Shown: positions 42,733 to 55,748, counted from the first letter of the stretch. The stretch: DNA of 64,000 nucleotides from Podospora pseudoanserina (GCF_035222485.1 NC_085923.1:2604001-2668000); one strand, 5' to 3'. Numbers and translations are program-made. Notes: a model not told the origin generated them from the letters alone.

Positions 42733-44937
42733 GGTCGGACTCCCGGAGCCCGGGCAATTGAACACGGTGAGTAAGAGTCTTGCAAGAGGAAGGGCGTCGG
42801 TAGAAGGGAGGCGCGCTGGTGGAGGCGGTGATGATGATGCAAAGACAATTTCACAAAGAGAAGCAGTCGAGTCGAGTCGTCCAGGGTGGGTGGTTGGCTT
42901 TCAGGTGCCTTGCTTGGTTGGTTGATTTGGCAACGGTTTCGGTCAGTCGATTAATCGGTCAGGAGGCAGACAGGCAGCGGGGCGGTGGAGGTTCTTGTCT
43001 GCTGTTGCGGTGCAAAATAGATAAACAACACAAAAAAAGACAACAGACAGGATTGATCGTGAGATGCGGTGGGAGGGCGAGGGCGAGGGTGGACAAAGAC
43101 GGGAATTGGGGGTCGGGATTTGGTTGGAGAAGCGTGGGCTGCGTGGTGTCCAGCCTGCAGCGTGTCGTTCCAAGGTTGGGCAGTCGACGCAGCTTTTTTA
43201 GTGAGTTGAGGGGAACAAGTCGGTGTTTGGGCTGGAGCCAGGGGCTCGACTGGACTGGCTGGACTGGCTGGCTGCCCTTCTCTAGCGGGTACCTAGCTGA
43301 GGTGTGAACTGGCATTTCCATGATGGCATTGCATTGCGTCTCCAGCCCGGTTTATGCACAATCCGGGTTACTCTGTTTGCTCCTTTCTTTCTTTTACTCA
43401 TCCCCCGACTACTCTATTACTGTCTAGGTAACTATCCTCGCCTCACCCGTGATATCAGCGTCCGTGACAGTCAAGATGGATGGTAGCTTTTTGCTGTTGG
43501 TCCCCGCTCTGGCCAATGTCAATTCCGGGGGGGAGGGGGGCTGGGCGATGTCTGGGCAGACAGCGGCGACCCACTCAGCACTTCCATGTTCATCAACCCA
43601 CCCTCACCTCGAAAAGCAACCCTCGCGAGTGGTATTAACAAACGGCTCAGCCTGATGGTACTGGTTGCTCGCTCACCGTCAACCTAATTCACCTCAGCAG
43701 TTTGGTTTGCAGGGCTGACTTTCAGGTTGCCCGACCGGCCCTGATTGGCGAGGTCAAAGATGGGATGGTGTGTGTGCTGCACCAACAGCTCGCTTGGGAA
43801 TTCTCATAGCAAGCAGCCTTCCGCCGACCGGCTCTTGTCCAGTAGTCTGTCTCCAACGGGTCACCAGCAAAAGCGAGACCCCGTCGGCCTGCTCAAGGAA
43901 CGTATGCCAACGGTGGTACCACTCGAGTCGTTGTTCTCGAAGCCTTTGCGGGCCATCGCTGGTCAGGAGCACAAGGCCGGGGGGGGCCTTTCTAACTGGT
44001 TATGCGTATGCACACCAGCTGCGGTGGCGCCAGCAGACCAAAACCAATATGCGGGGGACGCAATTCTTCTCCTGTCCTATCGGGTCCGTCGTCAGCTTCT
44101 TCTGCACGTGTTCGGCGACCCGAATCGGCCGGTTGGGCCTTTTATTGAGCAGCAAGGCCTACAGGTGAAACCTAGAAATCACCCGGGTCTAATAAGATGC
44201 AGGTCCTCCGTCGGGGATTCTTCAATTTTCGTGTGGATAGCACAAGGTGACACGGGGCCTTGCAAGGAGTCCTCGAAGGCCCTGAGCACAGCAGGACGCC
44301 CGCTTGAGATGATATCATGAGGCCGATCATTTCAAGCGAGCCACCCGTTATCAATCAAAGTCTGTGGGGGTCACGATAATATGTTCCATGTTTCAGTCTG
44401 TCGCGGTGACGTTGTTCAAAAAGTCCCATATTGAACCCTCGATATGAGTTAGAGCGATCTGCCGATGTCACGCTATGCAGATAATGGTACAGCAGTGCTC
44501 GATGGCTCATGCTGTGGCTGGTGTCAGAGATTCTCAAAGACTTCTCACAAGTACTGTAAGACGGCCGGGCCATTATCCCCACCGAAAGACTCAAAAGAAC
44601 TTGGTGATTTGGCTTCCAGAAAACCAAAAAATAAAGGAGATCAGTGTTCCACTGGAATCCAAGAGATCGGATGCGCTAAACTCCCGCGTTCTGGAGTTGG
44701 TAAATGCCCCACAATCTCTATTCGAGAGCTCTCACCGCCTTCCATATTTGGCCCTCTGTCATTTTGGAGTCAGCCTAGAGCATCGGCCAGCATGTGCTCA
44801 TTCGCAGTCGAATTATTGCCAGTCTCCAAGCACCATCGAATCCTTCAGCATTCAACATTCGGCAGCCATTGACCATCACAACACACAGCATTGCGACAGT
44901 CAACCCCATTTAACGATAAACGAGGATCACCATCCCC
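42733..44937. other. Divergent intergenic region, kin1 / GPATCH1-like
   Basis: About 2.2 kb without a supported gene. The first 500 bp upstream of kin1 are GC-rich with direct repeats of TGGACTGGC (43253-43272), presumably 5' UTR and promoter. Frames such as 43745-44320 lack motifs. Confidence 0.4.
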
Positions 44938-47151
44938 ATGTCCTACAAGCGTTCGCGCGCCGCTTACGAAGCCGACCTCACCACCCAGCAATCCCCATAC
45001 GTCTTCTTTGGGACTCCGCTCCCACCACTTGATCCCGATGTGCGAGACGACGGCTCATACGTGCCAATATGGAAGCAGGAGGTGAGGGATGAGCGCGGGC
45101 GCAAGAGGCTCCATGGCGCCTTCACCGGAGGCTTCAGTGCAGGGTAAGCGTCCAGCCCTTACCCAGTTCCCTTATGCCCAACAGGCACCGACCATCTTCT
45201 CAGATATTTCAATACAGTTGGCTCCAAAGAAGGGTGGACGCCCTCGACATTTGTATCTTCACGTACGAACCGCCGGAAAGATGACCCGAAATCCGCTCAA
45301 CAACGTCCCGAGGACTTCATGGACGAAGAAGATCTTGCCGATGCCGAAGAGGATCGGAGAATACAAACCAAAGCAGCCTTTGCTGGCCTGGGCTCCACCG
45401 AAAATGACGCGTCAAGAGCCACAGGGCTTATGGGCCTGTTCCGAGCTACCGGGGAGACAATGGGCGAAAAGCTACTGAAGAAAATGGGTTGGAAAGAAGG
45501 GCAAGGCATAGGTCCCAAGATCAGAAGGAAAGCTCGCCTCGAGCTTCGTAGCGATTCTAGCGGCCCTGGAGAGACATATTTGTTTGCTCCTGAGAATGTG
45601 CCGATGATCTCCTTTGTGCGCAAAACAGACCACAAGGGATTAGGTTATGGAGGCCATGCTAGACTGACACCTATTGAATCTTCCAACAAAAACAATGGCG
45701 CCAGTCATTCAGATGACGAGGATGACGACGAAACTATGGGTGGCTTTGGTAAGCCTCGATTTACACTGCCGACAGACCGCAAGAAGAAGAAGGACAACAA
45801 GCCGCGAGGTGGCATTGGCATAGGCATCCTGAACGACACGGGCTCTGATGATGAGGATCCCTACGAGATTGGGCCCAAGATATCCTACAACCGAGTGGTA
45901 GGGGGTGATAAAAAGAAGAAAAAGGCGACGACCACGATCAATCCTGCTGTCAAAGCGCCCCTGTTTAGGCCGTCGAAAAAGACAGCCTTAGAGAAAATCG
46001 CTCTAGGTGTGCGAAAATGTCACGATGGACGACTGCCCCTCGATGGCTTTGTGTTTGGCAAGGAGCCAGATGCGCTGACCTCGGCTATCAGCAGCGAAGG
46101 CAAGTACCCGCCTCCTCAGGTTCCGCCAGGCTGGGTCTCTTCGAAGAAACCCAAATCCCCAGCGGGCGGTCCGGCGGAATTTGTATCAGCAGCAGATGCC
46201 GCAAAGGCCTCGACGCTTGATCCAAAGTCCCGCGCAGCCATTCTCGGAGAGAAACAACTACCTGGAAAGTCAGTTTTCGACTTCTTGTCTCCTGCCGCTC
46301 GAGAACGGCTGGTTGCTGCTACTGGCCGAGCCGATCTCCCTCAAGCCAAGGGCGAAGTCCCAGCGGAATATGCGCTGAATGAAGAGGAGCGTATGAACGA
46401 GTTGCTGAGTCGTGTTCCGAAACTCGACAAGGAGACAGCTGTCGCTGCTATTTCCAGGGGAGTCAGCAGTGGAGCGCCATATGCGGACGACGAGAAGAAA
46501 CGAGCGAGATACATTGCTTTCCTCGAGTATCAGGCTGGATTCAAACCCACCCCAGGAACCCAGCCTCCAAAAATGAACAGCGAGGACTGGCTGAGAGAGC
46601 TGACCGAGTTTTATAACTGCGCTCGAATCTTCAAGCCGATGACTGGCTTCATGGCCAGCAGATTTACCACATCTTCAACAACGAAACCAGGCAGCAGAGG
46701 TGAGGCTGGTCAGAAGGATATCCTCTCCAAGCCTCCGCCAAAGCCCCAGGACCCTGCCGAGGAAGCAGCGAAGCTTGGTATGTTTGGACCCATGACGAGG
46801 TCTGTTACCGACTTTTATCCTACACGCCTTCTGTGTAAGAGATTCAACGTCAGACCACCGGAGCATGTCCAGCCAGATGAGGAGCATTCCACCAAACAGG
46901 CTCCTGGCGGCTGGTCAAGGTTTGATGTATATCCCTATCAACCGGTCTTTAGGCCTGAGATTTTGACAACAGGTGGTGGTGTGGGGATAAGTCGAGAGAG
47001 TTCCAATGGCGAGGGCTCTGGCAAGTCAACTCCTGCTCCTGAGCCAGCGATGGTAATAGATCCCAGCAGAAATGAAGCGCTGGAAGGGAAAAGGGCAGGA
47101 GAGGATGTGTTCAAAGCCATCTTTGGTGACAGTGATGAAGACGATGACTAG
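44938..47151 (+). CDS. G-patch protein, GPATCH1-like (DUF1604) splicing factor
   Basis: Exons 44938-45143 and 45204-47151 join to 717 aa. The N-terminus [11 protein letters not shown], then [20 protein letters not shown] and [10 protein letters not shown], is the DUF1604 signature of GPATCH1. The G-patch follows ([19 protein letters not shown]), which in such proteins activates a DEAH helicase of the spliceosome. The middle has basic [11 protein letters not shown] and acidic SDDEDP patches. A conserved block reads [14 protein letters not shown], the C-terminal part has [14 protein letters not shown], and the end is acidic ([10 protein letters not shown]). Nuclear, linked to late spliceosome steps. 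Full length, intact. Confidence 0.93.
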
Positions 47152-47549
47152 ATAGACCTATTACTATTAATCTTGTACGTTATATGTTCCACTACGGACT
47201 GAAGCTATCCAGCATTCACAGTGATCCTGGTCCAATATGGAACGTCGCCTGTGTTGAGGTGATCAGATATGCAAATTGATTGGTCAGTGCTGGTGGGCGG
47301 CTATGGGCCCCACCTGCAGCGTGAATGCTCAATGCAGTCGCCAGGAAATTTGTTAGCAGCAATTTAGGGGCCCCAGCGGCCTAATGTTGGGAATCCCTGA
47401 CATGGAACGGGGGACTTTCAGCTACCAAACGACCTTTTTTACTTTGTTCTATACTTCGAAGAGAAACAATTATTCTGCTGATCCATTGTATTGATCTCTC
47501 CTATGAGTCGTCCTTCTCGTCTGCTTGTTAGATAAGACTTTCGGCTGGT
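47152..47549. other. Intergenic region and unsettled 5' end of the Whi2-like gene
   Basis: Holds the promoter of the next gene and possibly its first exon: ATG 47503 (MSRPSRLLV) closes after ten codons unless spliced. No other feature. Confidence 0.35.
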
Positions 47550-49763
47550 TTGTTAAGCTACACAGTTGCGGGCCACCAATCTGGGCATACCATCCATTCA
47601 ATTTCCAGCATTCATCCGCCCATCTCTCCTGAGCAAGGCGACCAGGTACCCCAACCGAACCACTGCTACCTCCCGACGACAGAACTCCATCAAGGTCGCG
47701 CCCACACATCCCCAGGGACCTCACCTTGCACCGTGTCGAGACATAGAGCCGCGCGAGCGCAGCACAAATACCCCACAGTCATATCCAAGAGGCCAGCAAA
47801 CACCACGGCAGTGACACGAGACCGCCCCGTCAACACCAACACTAGCACCACCTCGTCCGACTCACGGCCGTCCAGCCGCTCACCCACCCAACCGTCGCCA
47901 GCAATTGACAAGCTATCCGACGCCGTGGCTGACCCAGACTTGGTTTGCTTCACCGACGAAGTCAACGTTGAAATCCTCCACCACCGACAGGCACCCGACG
48001 AAGCTTTAGCATCAGGCCAACGGTCGCCGCCACCCCAGTACCCAGCTTCAGAGGCTTCGGCCAGCGGCTCCAACTTTCGACCGCCACCTTCGTTCCAGTC
48101 TCTCTTTGCGCTTCCCAACCCCGAGGCGGCAAACCACAAGGAGTCCGCCCCCGACAGCGACGAAGAGGAAGCCAATCCCAACACTGCCGCCGCCCCAGCG
48201 TATGCGCCGCCCGACAACCAGGTAGCTCAATCATCCCACAGCAGCGCGTCCGCTGCCTCTCGCTTCCAAGACGAAACCAAACGCGCGCTCCCACGGGACA
48301 GCAAAGGCGAATCTTCGCGCAGCAAGGAGGAAGAAGCAGAACCGCCACCAGCCTATTCGGAGGGATACAGTCCTCTCCACTCTTTTACCTACCTCATGGC
48401 TGCCGCAGGAGGAGAGTCGAGTATTATTACTCAGGTCCAGCAAGGGGGGCCGCCGATTAATACCCTGTCAGGTTGGTGTTTTGGGGGTTTAGAAAATGAG
48501 ATGGAACATGAAGGCTGACATGGGATTGTAGACATCAATGCCGATGAGACGATAACGATGGACCTGCGGTGAGATTGATCACGGTCATTGGGGGTGATGG
48601 GCATCGAATACTAACTTTTGCGAAGGGGCACCCGCTTCACGCTGTCCCGAGATGAGCTCTTGACGTTACCTGAATTCGTCCTGCTCTCGCTTTTCCCCAA
48701 TGGCCTCTTCCCGGAAGGGCACATGGGCGGCGGCTTCCAAGACGGCGACGCCGTTCAAGTTGATGTGGGTACCACCGATTCCAATTATTACTACGGGAAC
48801 GACGAGGGCTATTATGGCAACGGTGCTGGTGTTGTTGGTGATGATGGCGGTGATGGGGATGGCGCTCTCTCCATTCCGATATATCAACAGCCACCACCGC
48901 CGGGTCAAGGAAATGCATACGACGAGGACGACGATCACATAGGCGCATCCGCTCCCTGTGCCGCAGTCACAGTCGTCGCAACCCCCACCAGCCAGAATGC
49001 CTCTCACATCCGCAGTGTCCTCCGCAATCTAGAAATATACATAGCTGACCATTACACTCACACACAGTACGACCCGGCTTCCCTGCAGTACATGCTTGAC
49101 TTTTTCCGGGGTGTCGCTTCTTCGATTCCTGCCACCACCAGCGAAGACGGCAGCGATGTGGTGGGTGTTGATCCTGCTGCGCGAGAGCAGAGGGACGACA
49201 GCAGCAGGCGCGCGGGCATTATTGTCTTGAGGGAGGATCTTGACTTTTATGCGATCCCGCACAAGCAGGACATCGGCCAGGAAGAGATGATGGATGTCAA
49301 GAGGGCGGCGGCGAAGAAGTTGCTGGAGCAGGGGGGGATCTTTAGCGGGTTGAAGAAGAGTGATGAGCCGGGGACGACGGAGGCGCATTTGATTGAGATG
49401 TTGACTGCCGGGTGTGTTTCCCCCCCCCCTTTGATATGCGATCAAGAAATTATGCTAATGATGAGGTACAGTGGTTTTAACCATGATGATCACTGGGGTC
49501 ATCGGGCTGGCGAGCCCAACAAGGCGGTCATCTGCAGCTTGGCGCTTGCGAGGCTGAGGTCGGATATCAGGGGGAACGAGATGGGGAATAATGCTGTGGG
49601 GATGGCGCAGAAGCTGCTGCTTTTCTGGCGGAAGCCGGCGAGGAGGTGTTGGTGGGAGGGGGTTGAGCTGGAGGGGGTGGAGGGTGTGCCGCAGGGGCAG
49701 AAGTTGAAGGTTTGGATTCGGAGGGTTTGGACTTTGGAGATGAGTGTGATTGGGTTGCGTTGA
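47550..49763 (+). CDS. Whi2-like BTB-domain protein (5' end uncertain)
   Basis: Exons from about 47550 to 48471, then 48532-48568 (37 nt), 48626-49411 and 49472-49763. No ATG opens the first long exon in frame, so the true start lies upstream or in another exon. The N-terminal 280 residues are Ser/Pro/Ala-rich (low complexity). The core NADETITMDLRGTRFTLS then LTLPEFVLLSLFPNGLFPEG is the degenerate BTB fold of yeast Whi2, which with Psr1 phosphatases controls the stress response and TORC1. A Tyr/Gly/Asp-rich insert of about 60 residues breaks the fold after FPEG. The C-terminus has ILREDLDFYAIP and GFNHDDHWGHRAGEP. Family call from motif memory; role inferred. Confidence 0.8.
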
Positions 49764-50630
49764 GGCCTGGGTGTATGAGGAGGGTGTTTCGCCCAGTAAA
49801 CTGATGAGAGGCAGGGAGGGATGAGGAGATGATTCTGTTAAAAACTTGCTGACACATGGGTTGGGTTTGGTTAGTCTCTTGAGGAGTGTAGGTTGCGGGT
49901 TGCTGTGTGGTGTTTTCTGTTTTCTTTCTCTTTTTTTTGTAATGAAGTTTGCTGTTGGTTTTTTATTTTACTTTTTCTTCGTTCTTTTTCCCCAGATTCG
50001 AAACAGCACACACACACAATTGTTTTTTTTTTTTCCTTTTCCTTTTTATATCCCGAATGCGAAAATGGGAGGTATACCTAGGTAGTTTGGGGGGAGGATG
50101 GGGTGAGTCCTATAAAGCGAGAAAAAGATAGTGTATTTTTTGGTAATAATATCTATGATGGCGCAATGCTTTTGGGGATTATGGTGAGTGGTGAAGGGTA
50201 GGCAAGCGGATGAAGCACCCGGATGGAAGGACAGAGGATGTCCGAGTTGTTTCCGGTGATACAACAACCCTCGGCATGCGGCATCGGGACGGTGCTGTTT
50301 GTTCGGGTTGCCTAATATCCCAACGGCTCAAACTTGTTCCTGTGTCGTCGGTATTCTCGCTATAGAATTTCTCTGTCAAGAAGAGGGGAACTTGTTGATA
50401 GGATTGGGCACCTTCCTGTATGGGATAGGGTGACACTTGGAGTTGCTTGTGCTCCACTCACTTACACGTTTGACTTACTTCTTGATATTGACAGATAACC
50501 CATCACATCTTTCCAACCTACACTGTCTCTCATCAACCTTGACCCTTCTTTCATGTCACTGTCATTCTGCACCTCCCCAACAGCAAGTTCCGTTTTCCAA
50601 CTCATCTCCTGTGTGTTGTCCAAGACCACG
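49764..50630. other. Intergenic region
   Basis: 3' flank of the Whi2-like gene with T-runs (49930-49985, 50020-50048) and a CA run near 50010-50018, then the promoter of the aldolase gene. No gene seen. Confidence 0.4.
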
Positions 50631-51626
50631 ATGGCGGAAGCAACCGTCCCACCACCACCGCCACCCGGCCTCTGGGTCCCCTCGATAACAATCTTCACCA
50701 ACGACGACACCCTCGACCTAGAGTCCCAATCCCTTTATTTCCAATACCTCACCTCTTCCCACGTCGGCCTCACAGGCCTTTTAGTCCTCGGCACAAACGC
50801 CGAGCCGTTCCTCCTCACCCGGGAGGAACGCTCCCAGCTGTTGCACCTCGCAAAGAGTGTCTGCCCCCCGGGATTCCCCATCATGGCTGGCGTTTCCGGC
50901 CACAGTCTAGCTCAGGTAAAGGAGTATATCTCCGACGCTCAGGACGCAGGGGCAGATTACGTGCTGGTCTTGCCGTGTGCGTATTTTGGGGCGAAGCCAG
51001 CTGTTGTGGAAGGGTTTTTCAAAGAGGTGGGGGAGTATGTGAGGACACTAGGAAGGGAAAGGGGGAGGGAGATGGGGGTTGTGGTGTACAACTTTCCCGG
51101 GGTGACGAATGGGGTTGATATGGATTCTGGGATGATATCACGGGTTGTGAGGGAGAGTGGGAATGTGGTAGGGGTTAAGTTGACTTGTGGGAGTGTGGCT
51201 AAGGTGACGAGGTTGGCGGCGGAGTTTGGGAGGGAGAGGTTTAGTGTTTTTGGGGGGCAGAGTGATTTTTTGATTGGGGGGCTCAGTGTGGGAAGTGCGG
51301 GGTGCGTTGCTGCGTTTGGGAATGTTTTTCCCAAAGTTATTGGACGGGTTTATAGGTTGTGGAAGGAGGGGAGGGGAGAGGAGGCGTTGGTGTTGCATAG
51401 GAGGGCGGCGTTGGGGGAGCAGGTGTTGAAGAGTCTAGGGGTTGCGGGGACGAAGCTGGCGGCGGGGATGTTTACGGGGGTGAGGGCTGGGGTTGTGCAG
51501 GAGGGTATGGAGGGGGTGGAGGAGAGGTTTAAGATGAGGGCGCCCTATGAGGCTTTGGGAAAGGGGGAGAGGGAGAGGATTTGGGAGGGGTTGAAGGGGT
51601 TGGATGAGATTGAGAAGGGGTTGTGA
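50631..51626 (+). CDS. DHDPS/NAL-superfamily class I aldolase
   Basis: Single exon, 331 aa from MAEATVPPPPPP (context CACGATGGC); the in-frame ATG at 50553 would add 26 residues. TIM-barrel marks: GLWVPSITIFTNDD, GLTGLLVLGTNAEPFLLT (GTxGE-type loop), PIMAGVSG, ADYVLVLPCAYFG, VVYNFPGVTNGVDM with catalytic Tyr153, and NVVGVKLTCGS with the Schiff-base Lys183. The family includes 4-hydroxy-2-oxoglutarate aldolase and the L-threo-3-deoxy-hexulosonate aldolase of fungal galacturonate breakdown. Fungi do not make lysine by the diaminopimelate route, so a catabolic 2-keto-acid aldolase is most likely. Substrate not decidable. The third-position bias shifts sharply toward G in the second half. Confidence 0.88.
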   Translation: MAEATVPPPPPPGLWVPSITIFTNDDTLDLESQSLYFQYLTSSHVGLTGLLVLGTNAEPFLLTREERSQLLHLAKSVCPPGFPIMAGVSGHSLAQVKEYISDAQDAGADYVLVLPCAYFGAKPAVVEGFFKEVGEYVRTLGRERGREMGVVVYNFPGVTNGVDMDSGMISRVVRESGNVVGVKLTCGSVAKVTRLAAEFGRERFSVFGGQSDFLIGGLSVGSAGCVAAFGNVFPKVIGRVYRLWKEGRGEEALVLHRRAALGEQVLKSLGVAGTKLAAGMFTGVRAGVVQEGMEGVEERFKMRAPYEALGKGERERIWEGLKGLDEIEKGL

Positions 51627-52915
51627 GACATCGAGAGATTTTGGGGTGGTGTTGAGGGTGGGTGGAGTTTGTGATGGGAAATGACCAGTACGTGGTGGGA
51701 ATTTAATGCCCAGAAGAAATATAGATAAACGGTCAAATTAGCTTTACAATTGGAAGATAAGAATTGAGTCGCCTAGCTGTCGACATAGTGTGATGGATTC
51801 TGCAGACACTGGCACAGTTCTCGGAAGGTCAAAAGGAAGCACACCCCTGTTTGATGCCAAGACAATGAAATCCAATTTTTGGTGGGCCAGCCCAAACTCC
51901 CCCGCATGCTACCCCGCGGCATTGGCTTAACACCGAGTTTGACAGCCCGGGCAGTCCCTTCCTCTGTTGTCTTTGATCTCTTGCGACTCCAAGTCCTGAT
52001 TTTATTCATCTCATCTATGTTCTAATCATGTTTCACTATTCAACGTCACATGCTCCAGTTGGGCATGTAGTGCTGACCGCAACTTTGGTAGAGTCAAATC
52101 GAGATGATGTGTCGAGTCTCGGAGGTTGCAGGGCCCCCTAGGAAATGAGGTTATCATGAGCCTAGCAGGAATGGATCTTGGAGGCTAGGAGATAAAAAAA
52201 AAAGGTACAGGCGGGACAGATTCCACTCCAGCAGCTGAGCAACCACCAAGCACCCGATGACATCAGAGCTATAAACCGACTTCTTGTTCAATTGTCTTGC
52301 CGTCTGAAGAATAATCTAGCTACCCCAGGAACCCACACTAATTCCACTACTAGCATGGGCCGACTAGAGGTCGTATCAGCTATTCTAGAACTGAGCTTTC
52401 GTAAAGAATCACATACTGGCTTGTGGCATAAAGGAGAAGCTGAAGAAATAGCTGTCGGAGGCCGTGAGGACAAGTTGTGGCCACCTCGGCTATGCGGCAG
52501 CTTCCCTCGATGACATGAGAGGCAAGACGTGGAAAGACACTCTGGGCAACAACAAACGTTTATAAGATCCCAAGACTCTGGGCGTCGTGGCAGACGGGAT
52601 CCTTTCCAGTCACATCCTTTCATCATGCACGAGAAAAGAGGGGAGCGTAAGGCGCCATGAGATTTCAACCAACAATGTTGTCCTTGGCAGGTAATCCATA
52701 TCTTTATGGGCAAGGTGGCTGACGACGACAGCATACACCCACCAAGACAAACACAGCTTGGCTTGCACTGCCTTTGTGTTTGTATTGCTACCTGGAATAA
52801 GTATAATAAGCACTAGCTGAACAAGGCTGGAACTATGGATCTTGTATCTTTGTTGCTCCCCCACGCTCTTGCTTTTCTGCAATCGAGCCTCAAGTGATAG
52901 CCTCACTCACTTGCA
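51627..52915. other. Intergenic region upstream of the AA12-like gene
   Basis: 1.3 kb without a supported gene. The minus-strand frame 52288-52734 has no motif. A-run at 52194-52203. Confidence 0.4.
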
Positions 52916-54521
52916 ATGCGTTTCCAATCCACCACCGCAGCCTTGTTGCTGCTGGGCGGTGTTCAAGCGCAAACTACGCTGCCACCTCCGCCGACTGAAA
53001 CGTCATCGTCGGAGACATGCGCCATCAGCTTGACGCCGAGTTATGATGTTACCATAGCAAAGGGCTGGACAGCGCATCTGCTTGCTCGAAACCTCGGCTT
53101 CGCCCGTAGCATCAAGCTTGATGGCAGAGGCGGTCTCCTCGTTGTTTCTGCCCAAAGCGGCATCGTCCACCTCAACGTCACCGACAGAGCAAGCACCTGC
53201 CCCTACGTGATCAACAACACCACCGTCATCGAAGACGAACGAGTAAGCCCCCTTATCTTTCCCATTCCATCCTCACCATCACTAACAGCCCCTCCAGCTC
53301 AACCATGGCATTGAACTCTCCCCCTCAGGCCGCACCCTTTACGCCTCCTCCCGCGAAAGCGTCTGGGCATGGGACTACGACCCCTCCACCGCCTCGGTGT
53401 CCAACCGCCGCGAGATAATCACCAACATGACCAACACCGACCACGTCTCCCGCACCCTCTTCCTCTCCCCCTCCCACCCCGACCTCCTCTTAGTCTCCCG
53501 CGGCAGCGCCTCCAACATCGACCCCTTATCCATCCCCTTGGAAAACGGCATCTCCCAAATCCGCGCCTTCAACATCTCCAACCTCACCTCCACGAGCCCA
53601 CCCTACAGCTACCCCTCCCAGGGCCTCCTAATCGGCTCCGGCCTGCGCAACTCAGTCGGAATAGCCGAGCACCCCATCACCGGGGGTGTATTCAGCGTGG
53701 AAAACAACATCGACCAAACCACCCGCCTCGGCACCGACATCCACAACGAAAACCCAGGCGAAGAACTCAACTTTCACGGCTTCCTCAACGGGTCCCTACC
53801 AGAAAACCGACACCACGGCTACCCGTTCTGTTTCCCGTTGTACAACAGAACCGACTTCCCCGACCTCAACACCCTGACCACGGGGGATCAATTCTCCCTG
53901 AATCAAACCGCCGAGTTGAACGATGAGACTTGCGCACGGGAGTATGTCCCCCCGCGGCTGACATTCAAGGCGCACATGGCACCGCTGGATATCAAGTTCA
54001 ACCGTGAGGGGACGAGGGCTTACGTCTCGTTTCATGGGAGCTGGAATAGGGATGAGCCGGAGGGGTATAAAGTCGCAGAGGTGGAGTGGGATGCCGGGAC
54101 GGGGCAGCCAGTTCATAGCGCAAAGAGTTTGAACGCCGCGAGGGATTTGTTGAATACGGGGGATATACACCGGTGCAGGCCGGATGGGATTTGTCTGAGG
54201 CCTGTTGGGTTGCAGGTGGATGGTCGAGGGAGGGTGTTTGTTAGCAATGATTATGGAGGGGAGGTTTGGGTTTTGGAGCAGACGGGGGATGTGGAGGAGG
54301 AAAGTTGGGAGGAGGTGAATTATGGGGGGGATGATGGCAATGATGATGGAGAGGGGAATGGTGGTGGGAATGGTGGAACAGGAACAGATGATGAGGAGCC
54401 GGCTGAGACTTCTAATCCTGCAGTGAAGGGGGCTGGAACAGTAAGGACAGAGGGGTGGGTGGTGATGGGAATGACAATTGTGTTGTCGCTTGTGGGGGGG
54501 ATCTTTGTGATTGTTGCTTAG
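52916..54521 (+). CDS. Secreted sorbosone-dehydrogenase-like (AA12-type) oxidoreductase, GPI-anchored
   Basis: Exons 52916-53242 and 53298-54521 join to 516 aa. The signal peptide ends at GVQAQ. The six-bladed propeller is of the PQQ-dependent L-sorbosone or pyranose dehydrogenase type: HLLARNLGFARSIKLDGRGG, LNHGIELSPSGRTLYASS, GLRNSVGIAEHP, then ENNIDQT, NPGEELNFHGFL and HHGYPFCFP. Further on are HMAPLDIKFNREGTRAYVSF, HGSWNRDEPEGYKV, RPVGLQVDGRGRVFVSNDYG and a Gly/Asp/Asn-rich linker. The C-terminal hydrophobic tail (VVMGMTIVLSLVGGIFVIVA) fits a GPI signal. Such enzymes oxidise sugars outside the cell and can feed electrons to lytic polysaccharide monooxygenases. No cytochrome or CBM1 module is present, unlike the founding basidiomycete enzyme. 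Confidence 0.87.
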
Positions 54522-54685
54522 AGGGGTGACACCCCCCTTTTTTCTCTGTTGTTGATGGTTGACATACACGACACGACGTTCCAAGCCTGACTTTTGCTGT
54601 CATCTCAAACGCACTGCCAGTAAATAATAATATTTCTAAACCACGCACCACAACGCCCGCCATAATCATTACATCTCACGCAAAA

Positions 54686-55748
54686 TTACTCCTCAATGGT
54701 CTTGACGCACTCCCACTCGCCCTTAAGGTTCTCCTTCCACAAGGTAACCTTGTTATCCGCCCCGCTGGCCGCAAGAACGTTCCCGCTCAGGGACCAGCTC
54801 ACGCGCCAGACAGCAGCATCAAAGTTCAGGACCTTGACATTCCACTGCCCGGGGCTGGCAGAGTCACTCATCCAGATCCGCACTGTCCTGTCCTGTGACG
54901 CAGAGGCAATATAGCTCTTCTGAAGCACCGTTGGGCTCCATGCCACATCCCTGACCCAATCGGTATGACCCACCAAGGGCTCCCTCTCTTGCTTATAGCT
55001 GTTCGTAGCCGGGTCGTACGCCCAGATCATGAGCTGGTTGTCGGAACCGCCAGTTACAAAGCGTCTGTTGCCGGCCGACCCTGGGCCGGGGTTGCTGCTG
55101 ACGATGCTGCCGGGTGTGATGGCAGGCGCCCAAGAAACTGAGTTGACACCCAGACCGTGCGCGTGGAAGCTGCTGTGCTCCCAGCTGTTGTCCTTGAATT
55201 CGAGAACGCTGACGTTGCCATCGGAGGAAGCGCATGCGAGGAGGCAGCCGGCCTCGTGGGGGGACCAAGACACAATGTTCACGCTGGCCTTGTGGAGGGC
55301 AAAGTCGAAGATGCGCTGCCACGAGCCGTTTTGCTCACGCCAGATGAGCACCTTGCCGTCGTAGCCCGCGCTCGCGAGGATGTTGCCGTACTTGGGATGC
55401 GCCCAGGACACGCACCACACTGCGCCCTCGTGCCTAACCACCACCTGTCAGCATCGGGAATTGGAAACTGCCCGTGCTCGTGACGCGAAACATACCCCTT
55501 GAGTGTCTCGATCAACCGCTGTGACTCGCCCTCAATCTCGAAGATCTTGATGGTGCGATCCGACGAGCAGGTCGCTAACCTCCGGCCGTAGTAATCCAGG
55601 ACTGCATCGTGCTGCCTTGCGTGTCAAATTCCAGAATTTAGGGTAGTCGGTAGAGCTAATCGAGGAATCGCGGGGTACGTACGATCATGTCATCGTGACC
55701 GGTGTTGGTGATAAGTTGGGCGCCCGCTGTCTGAATAGCTCCGGCCAT
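54686..55748 (-). CDS. sec13: Sec13, COPII coat and nuclear pore subunit
   Basis: Exons (minus strand) 55748-55683, 55611-55496 and 55433-54686 join to 309 aa starting [20 protein letters not shown]. Six WD repeats: [82 protein letters not shown] and [20 protein letters not shown]. The length matches the usual 300 residues. Sec13 forms the outer COPII cage with Sec31 and sits in the Nup84 complex. Its 3' end converges on the AA12-like gene with 164 bp between; its 5' end faces pex20. Confidence 0.97.

Noticed and set aside
43745-44320. Plus-strand frame of 191 codons between kin1 and the G-patch gene
   Set aside because: No motif, no intron signals, and overlapping frames of similar quality on both strands.
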